Shown: positions 59,333 to 64,000 of the stretch, piece after piece
How positions within the stretch are numbered: the first letter of the stretch is position 1
Layout of the letters: every line of letters starts with the position of its first letter
Origin: Adlercreutzia caecimuris B7
GTDB taxonomy: Bacteria > Actinomycetota > Coriobacteriia > Coriobacteriales > Eggerthellaceae
NCBI RefSeq assembly: GCF_000403355.2
Contig: NZ_KE159646.1
Location: 2,741,960 to 2,805,959 of the forward strand
Direction of reading: 5' to 3'
DNA length: 64,000 nt
Program-made: the position numbers and the translations under genes
Notes under the pieces: model-generated
What the model saw: only the letters and a program-made list of their open reading frames with translations
The model's database searches: none
Told to the model about the DNA's origin: nothing

Positions 59333-60984
59333 CCGATGACGGTGGCGATGAGGCGCTCGAGCCGGTGGATGTCGAGGGGCTTGGCCAAATGGGCGTCCAT
59401 GCCGCTTTCCAGGGAGCGTTTCCGATCCTCCGAAAACGCGTTCGCGCTCACGGCGATGATGGGCACGGTGGAGCGCAGCGGGTCGGGCAGCGCGCGAATG
59501 GCTCGGGCGGCCGCATAGCCGTCCATCACGGGCATCTGGATATCCATGAGCACGAGATCGAACGCGTCCGGCGCAGCTCCGCCCAGCCGCTCGACGGCCA
59601 CCTGCCCGTTTTCCGCTACTTCCACCGTGTAGCCGGCGTCCTCCAGAAGGCAGCAGGCAATCTCGCTGTTCAGCTCGTTGTCCTCTACGAGCAGGATGCG
59701 CCGCACCTCGCCGGTGCGCTCGCGGCGGCCGAAGGCCTCTCCCGCATCATCGGCGTGGGTCACGCGCAGCGTGAGCGTGACGGTGAACACCGAGCCTGCG
59801 TCCGGCGTGCTTTCCACGGAGAGATCGCCCTGCATGAGATCGAGGATGCTCCGCACGATGGTCAGGCCGAGACCGGTACCCTGCACGCCCGAGGCCGTCG
59901 TGTTGTTCTCGCGTTCGAAAGGCAGGCACATGCGGTCGGTGAAGGCCGCGTCCATGCCGATGCCCTCGTCGGCCACGGTGAGGCGGAAAGTGGAGAACCC
60001 GCCGGCACTGCCCGGCTCTTCGCTGGCGACGATGCGCACGGTGGTACGGGGCGGCGAGTACTTCACGGCGTTGTCGACCAGTTGGGAAAGCAGGTGCGTG
60101 AGGCGCACGACGTCGGCCTCAACGCGATCGTGCACGATGCCGGACACGTCGGCTTCCAGGGCGATGCCGCGGCGCTCCGCGGTCTCGGCGAAATCGCGCC
60201 GCACCTGCTCGACGGCGGAGGAGAGCGAGCACTCGGCCATTACCAGCTGCACATGGCCTGCCTCCATGCGGCTGATCTCCAGGGTTTCGTTCACCACATC
60301 GAGCAGCTGGTGCGAAGCGTCTAGCACGCGATCGGTGTAGGCGCGCACGCGCTCGGCTTCGTCCAGGTGCGCGCGGATGAGCTCGGCGTAGCCCACTACG
60401 GCGTTCAGCGGCGTGCGGATGTCGTGGCTCATGTTTGAGAGGAAGGCGTTCTTCGCCACATTGGCCGCTTCGGCTTGGGACAGCGCCCCGCGCAGCATGC
60501 TGCGATGCTCTGCCTCGCGCACGTGGGCCTCGGCGAGCTCGGCGCTTACGGAGGCGAGCTCTTTGCGATGCCGCTCGTGCTTCTCGGTGCCGTCGTTGAT
60601 GAACACGTAGAAAAGGGGGCCGGCCTTGGTTTCCACATAGTGGCCGTAATCCTCGATCCAGCGCACGGCTCCGTCGGAGCGCACGATGCGGTACTCTACG
60701 TAGTCCATGTCGAACTGGTCGGCCGCGATCTGGCGGGCGATGGAGTCCTCAACCCGGACAATGTCGTCGGGGTGGACCATGCCGGGGAAGGTGAAGCCGG
60801 TGAGCCTTTTGAAGGCGGATAGGTCATCGCAGCCGAAGATACGGCAGCAGGCCTCGTTAGCGTAGATAAGGCCTTCGTCGGTATCGGCCCGGTAGACGAA
60901 AAAGCCGCCGGGCATGTGGGAGAGCACGCCCTCGATGCCCAGCGCGGCGAGGGCGGAGGCGCTATCGTCCGGCTCTGGGGCCAT
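59329..60984 (-). CDS. PAS-domain hybrid sensor histidine kinase
   Basis: 551 residues without membrane segments. A PAS domain (about 15-135) comes first. A HisKA domain has the phospho-acceptor His187 in NMSHDIRTPLNAVVGY. The ATPase domain shows LVDNAVKYSPP, VADEGIGMD and GTGLGLTIV. A C-terminal receiver domain (about 430-551) has LVEDNELNSEIACCLL and LVLMDIQMPVMDG with the phospho-Asp. It is likely a cytoplasmic redox or metabolite sensor. No separate response regulator lies beside it. Confidence 0.92.
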   Translation of the reverse strand: MAPEPDDSASALAALGIEGVLSHMPGGFFVYRADTDEGLIYANEACCRIFGCDDLSAFKRLTGFTFPGMVHPDDIVRVEDSIARQIAADQFDMDYVEYRIVRSDGAVRWIEDYGHYVETKAGPLFYVFINDGTEKHERHRKELASVSAELAEAHVREAEHRSMLRGALSQAEAANVAKNAFLSNMSHDIRTPLNAVVGYAELIRAHLDEAERVRAYTDRVLDASHQLLDVVNETLEISRMEAGHVQLVMAECSLSSAVEQVRRDFAETAERRGIALEADVSGIVHDRVEADVVRLTHLLSQLVDNAVKYSPPRTTVRIVASEEPGSAGGFSTFRLTVADEGIGMDAAFTDRMCLPFERENNTTASGVQGTGLGLTIVRSILDLMQGDLSVESTPDAGSVFTVTLTLRVTHADDAGEAFGRRERTGEVRRILLVEDNELNSEIACCLLEDAGYTVEVAENGQVAVERLGGAAPDAFDLVLMDIQMPVMDGYAAARAIRALPDPLRSTVPIIAVSANAFSEDRKRSLESGMDAHLAKPLDIHRLERLIATVIG

Positions 60985-61110
60985 GGAAAGTTCCTTTACG
61001 ACGAAACGGGTGTTGGCCCTATTCTACTACGGCCCCTGTTGTACGGTGGTTAAATTCCGCTATCTGCGAAATGTTCGTCCGCCGGCTCTCGAGCGACCGA
61101 TGTGGAGAAA

Positions 61111-61145
61111 AGGGCAGGGGCCGCCCGGGAGGAGGGCGGCCCCTG
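61111..61145 (-). terminator. Terminator of flavoprotein gene 2
   Basis: On the minus strand CAGGGGCCGCCC and GGGCGGCCCCTG form a 12-bp stem with a 7-base loop, followed by CCCTTTTC. Confidence 0.85.
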
Positions 61146-61168
61146 GAAGGGGAGGGTGCGGGATCGTT

Positions 61169-62788
61169 TTACTTGCTGGCCACCGCGCGGCCGACGACGT
61201 AGCCCTGGGTGTGGCAGCGGCCCAGGGACAGGCCGGGCACCGTCATGGGGTAGTCGGGGCTTCCGAAGAAGTTGCCGGCGCAGTTGCCGATGGCGTAGAG
61301 GCCCTCAATGGGCTCGCCCTCGTCGTTGAGGGCCTGCATATCGGCGTTCACATTCACGCCGTGGATGATGGTGGACAGGCCGATGTGGCGATGGATGCCA
61401 TAGAACGGCGGCTGCTTGATGGCCTTCAGGAACTGGGCGGGCTTGCCCATGTCCTCGTCGACGCCGCCTTCGGCCAGCTCGTTGTAGCGCTCGACGGTCG
61501 CGACGAAGGTCGGCACGTCGGTCAGTCCCAGCTTCTCGCCGAGCTCTTCCAGGGTATCGGCGGAGAAGGTGTTGATGAGGCTCTCGTAGACGCCGGTCTT
61601 CTCGCCCTCGACCTCGGGCATGTAGCTGGCCATGGCCTCCGGCGGCAGGGCCACGCCCGGCCAGCCCTCGGTGTCGGCCATATAGTTGCTGTCGAAGATC
61701 TGGGAGTACCAGCCCTGGTCGGCCTCGCTGCGCAGGAAGTTGCCCATGACGGCCATCTCGCAGGCTGCCTCGTTGCAGAAGCGCGTGCCGTCGTTCTTCA
61801 CGGCGAGGAAGGGCATGTCAGCCATGGAGCCCGGGCCTGCATCGAAGTCGTGCTGCACCTTGGAGCCGCAGGCATCCTCCATCTTCGCCCCGGCCCAGAC
61901 CATCATCTTCTGGCCGTCGCCGGTCTTGTTCTGCTCCTTGCGGTAGATATTGGCCATGGCCGGCTCGTAGTAGGCCATCATCTCGTCGTCGTTCTCGTAG
62001 TCGCCCGTAGCCACGATGACGCCCTTGGCGGCGTTGAACTGGATGTAGCCGTCAGCACCCTCGGCGATGACGCCGGTGACGGCGCCGGATTCATTCTGCA
62101 CGAGCTGGGCGGCCGGGGTGGAGTAGAAGATCTCGACGCCCTGCTGCTCGGCCCAATCGGCGATGTCGCGCATGCCGTCGCCGGTGTTGTAGGGCTTCGG
62201 CCCGAAGTCGAAGGCGAAGTAGGACACGTCGTAGCCGTTGATGTTCTTGATGGCGCCGGTCCACTTCGCGGTGGAGTCCACCATCTGCGCGCCGGCCTTC
62301 TCACCGATGCCCCACAGCCACTTCAGGGCCTCGCCGGAGTTGTAGGCCCACAGGCGCACCTGCTCGCGATCGGACAGGTGGCAGCAGTCGGCGTTGACGA
62401 GGGAGACCACGGCCTCCACGCCGCCGGGAGCCGTTTCCTCGACGATGATGGAATCGCACGTGTTGCCCTGGGAGACCGCCGTGGCCTCCTTCTGCAGCAG
62501 GGCCACCTTGGCCCCCGCCTCGAAGGCGGAGATGGCGGCGGGTACGCCGGCGGCGCCGGCTCCGATGACGACGACGTCGTAGTCCTTCGTCTCGGCGATG
62601 TCGGTAATGGGCTCGGGCTTCACGAAGAACGCCGGGGTTCCGTCGGCGACGGCAGCGCTCTCGGAGCCGGTGCCAGTGGCCGCGGTAGGCTGCTGGGGCG
62701 AGCAGGCACCCAGCATGCTGGCACCCGCCACGCCGGCGGCCGCCACGCCGCCGAACTTGAACAGGTCGCGACGAGAAATGGTGGTCAT
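61169..62788 (-). CDS. Tat-exported fumarate-reductase-like flavoprotein (2)
   Basis: About 539 residues from ATG 62788 (GGAGGGAAAC upstream). Tat signal SRRDLFKFGGVAAAGVAG and a lipobox-like LGAC. The FAD site is DVVVIGAGAAGVPAAISAFE. Near the end GLYAIGNCAGNFFGSPDYPM and PGLSLGRCHTQGYVVGR are typical of this reductase group. It has no cytochrome gene beside it, unlike flavoprotein 1, so its electron donor must come from elsewhere. Acceptor unknown. Confidence 0.88.
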   Translation of the reverse strand: MTTISRRDLFKFGGVAAAGVAGASMLGACSPQQPTAATGTGSESAAVADGTPAFFVKPEPITDIAETKDYDVVVIGAGAAGVPAAISAFEAGAKVALLQKEATAVSQGNTCDSIIVEETAPGGVEAVVSLVNADCCHLSDREQVRLWAYNSGEALKWLWGIGEKAGAQMVDSTAKWTGAIKNINGYDVSYFAFDFGPKPYNTGDGMRDIADWAEQQGVEIFYSTPAAQLVQNESGAVTGVIAEGADGYIQFNAAKGVIVATGDYENDDEMMAYYEPAMANIYRKEQNKTGDGQKMMVWAGAKMEDACGSKVQHDFDAGPGSMADMPFLAVKNDGTRFCNEAACEMAVMGNFLRSEADQGWYSQIFDSNYMADTEGWPGVALPPEAMASYMPEVEGEKTGVYESLINTFSADTLEELGEKLGLTDVPTFVATVERYNELAEGGVDEDMGKPAQFLKAIKQPPFYGIHRHIGLSTIIHGVNVNADMQALNDEGEPIEGLYAIGNCAGNFFGSPDYPMTVPGLSLGRCHTQGYVVGRAVASK

Positions 62789-62908
62789 AGTTTCCCTCCT
62801 AGTGAATAGACCGGTTGCGCCCCATCGCATTGCGGGCGCTGCTCGTACCCTAGCGCCTCGGGGCCGTCCTGCCCATCGTCCGTCGCGGGATTCGGGGGTG
62901 TAAAAAAC

Positions 62909-62954
62909 GTAACCCCTTTCTGATCAGGTATATAACCCCCTGGTATAACCCCCT
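62909..62954. promoter_or_regulatory. Direct repeats TATAACCCCCT upstream of flavoprotein 2 / LuxR 4
   Basis: TATAACCCCCT occurs at 62931 and 62944 (13-base period), with a weaker GTAACCCCT at 62909. They sit in the divergent promoter region. TATAAT at 63015-63020 is a good -10 for the LuxR gene. The repeats are likely operator sites. Confidence 0.55.
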
Positions 62955-63082
62955 ATTTTTCCAATTATGAGCAGAAGTATCCGCAATGAGGGAATAGCGC
63001 GGGATTCTATCTTCTATAATCGTGGAGTGGTCGGGGGCTCCCCGATGGCGGAGGGAGGTTCTACAGTGAGGGTGGATTTGCA

Positions 63083-64000
63083 GTGAGGGCTGAGCGCGGG
63101 TCGGCGGCGAGAGAGGACGCCGCGGTGGAAATCGAACGGGACGGAGAGGAAGCCGGCCGCCACAACGGTCGGCGCGTGCCGTGGTCGGCGCTGTGCGTGC
63201 CGGTGGCCTTTTTGGGGCTGGGGGTGTATCGCGCTTGGATCGAGATCGTCTTCGTGGGCTCGTTCGTCGGCTTTCCGGCCTCAAGCGTGCCGGTGCGCGA
63301 CCTGTTCGACTGGACGATGGTGGCCACGGCCCTGGGCTGCACGCTGCTGGCGCGCCATATCGGCCCCTTCTTCAACAAGCGAAGCGTGTTCGCGCTGTGC
63401 GCGGCGGCCCTGATCGCCTCCACGGTGCTGATGTTCGTCTCCTGCTGGCACGTGGAGGCGGCCTCGGCTTTGGGGGTGCCCTCGGCGCTGCTCGGCGGCT
63501 TCGGCATTGCCCTCGCCATTCTCGTTTGGAGCGAGCTGTACAGCTGCCTGAATCCCCTGCGCGTCGCCCTGTACTACTCCGCCTCCATTGCGGCGGGTGC
63601 CTTGGTGCTGTATGTGTACCGCGGCTTTATGCTGCCGTGGCTGTTCGCCATGACGGCGCTCCTGCCGGCGGCGTCGTTGCTGATGGCGCGTCGGGCCTTT
63701 GCGAGCCTGCCTGCGGCCGAGCTGCCCTCCACATCGTGGAGCCGCTTCTCGGTGCCGTGGAAGGCGGTGCTGTTCATGGCGGCCTATGCCTTCGGTTACG
63801 GCCTGCTGGAGGGCGGTATGTACCAAGGTCCCTTCGGTCCCCATTCTGCGCCCGGGGCCGTGGTGGTGGCGCTGCTCGTCTACCTCGGCGTCGCCATGCG
63901 CGGCGGCCGCTTCGACTTCAGCCTCATATACCGGGTCGCTCTGCCGCTCGTGGTGGTGGCCCTCACCATCGTGCCGCTGTTCGGCTATGTGCAGGGCCAG
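63083..64000 (+). CDS. Membrane-bound LuxR-family regulator (4), truncated by window edge
   Basis: An open frame from GTG 63083 to the right edge (306 codons, no stop). After a polar start of about 35 residues come at least seven to eight hydrophobic helices (for example VPWSALCVPVAFLGLGVYRA). This matches the membrane part of the three other LuxR proteins; the HTH would lie beyond the edge. A 13-codon ORF (ATG 63045) ends in the GTGA overlap with its start. It is divergent from flavoprotein 2 and probably regulates it. The LuxR call rests on layout and context. Confidence 0.7.
   Translation, partial: MRAERGSAAREDAAVEIERDGEEAGRHNGRRVPWSALCVPVAFLGLGVYRAWIEIVFVGSFVGFPASSVPVRDLFDWTMVATALGCTLLARHIGPFFNKRSVFALCAAALIASTVLMFVSCWHVEAASALGVPSALLGGFGIALAILVWSELYSCLNPLRVALYYSASIAAGALVLYVYRGFMLPWLFAMTALLPAASLLMARRAFASLPAAELPSTSWSRFSVPWKAVLFMAAYAFGYGLLEGGMYQGPFGPHSAPGAVVVALLVYLGVAMRGGRFDFSLIYRVALPLVVVALTIVPLFGYVQGQ

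Noticed and set aside
1-64000. tRNA or rRNA genes
   Set aside because: I looked for the T-loop consensus (GGTTCRANNCC) and cloverleaf ends and found none convincing; the only good GGTTCGA hit is part of the TPP riboswitch. A tRNAscan run would decide.

Overview
The window looks like chromosomal DNA of a gut Eggerthellaceae (class Coriobacteriia; Eggerthella, Gordonibacter, Adlercreutzia or Slackia type). The evidence is high GC with strong codon bias, a dense set of Tat-exported molybdopterin and flavin reductases with iron-sulfur partners, four membrane-bound LuxR-type regulators (many helices plus a C-terminal HTH), an actinobacterial integration host factor and a split arginine deiminase locus. 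The genus cannot be settled from the sequence alone. I saw no tRNA, rRNA or CRISPR array.

Layout. 1-3060: a lower-GC island with a zinc-ribbon protein tail, a membrane protein, a zinc-ribbon/TIR/TPR/coiled-coil protein and a decayed IS30-type transposase. 3028-3812: a RelB-like/PIN toxin-antitoxin pair whose toxin has an in-frame amber codon. 4060-13338: a respiratory operon with a molybdopterin catalytic subunit, iron-sulfur subunit, membrane anchor, TorD chaperone, NapG- and NapH-like electron carriers and a LuxR regulator. 13549-19308: housekeeping genes (htpG behind a CIRCE operator, an rRNA/tRNA methyltransferase, mihF, mazG). 19396-33620: an arginine/guanidino-compound region with a YtcJ-like amidohydrolase, arcA, arcB, arcC, two nearly identical glycine-amidinotransferase-like genes, an EamA transporter, two MHS-family MFS transporters and a TetR regulator. 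33945-38161: a multihaem cytochrome c, a fumarate-reductase-like flavoprotein and a divergent LuxR gene. 38162-38900: an intergenic region with repeats and a candidate minus-strand mini-gene. 38928-46348: a possible Fic-related protein, an aminotransferase, MazEF, a third LuxR protein and an IscU/NifU-like protein. 46535-53409: aldehyde:ferredoxin oxidoreductase, divergent from a four-gene Tat/molybdopterin/NrfD respiratory operon. 53685-61145: a VanY-like peptidase, a PNPOx-fold protein, Vsr, ferredoxin, a thiamine locus with a TPP riboswitch, mnmA and a hybrid histidine kinase. 61169-64000: a second flavoprotein reductase, divergent from a fourth LuxR gene that runs off the right edge.

How the genes may work together. 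The reductase loci look like interchangeable anaerobic respiratory modules, each with its own membrane LuxR sensor. In the arginine region, an amidinotransferase of the AGAT family could move an amidino group from a guanidino compound onto ornithine to give arginine. ArcA, ArcB and ArcC would then release ammonia, regenerate ornithine and make ATP. A TTGCA-type motif overlaps or adjoins the -35 of several promoters in this region, which suggests one regulon. This is the most interesting system in the window; it is inference, not proven by the sequence.
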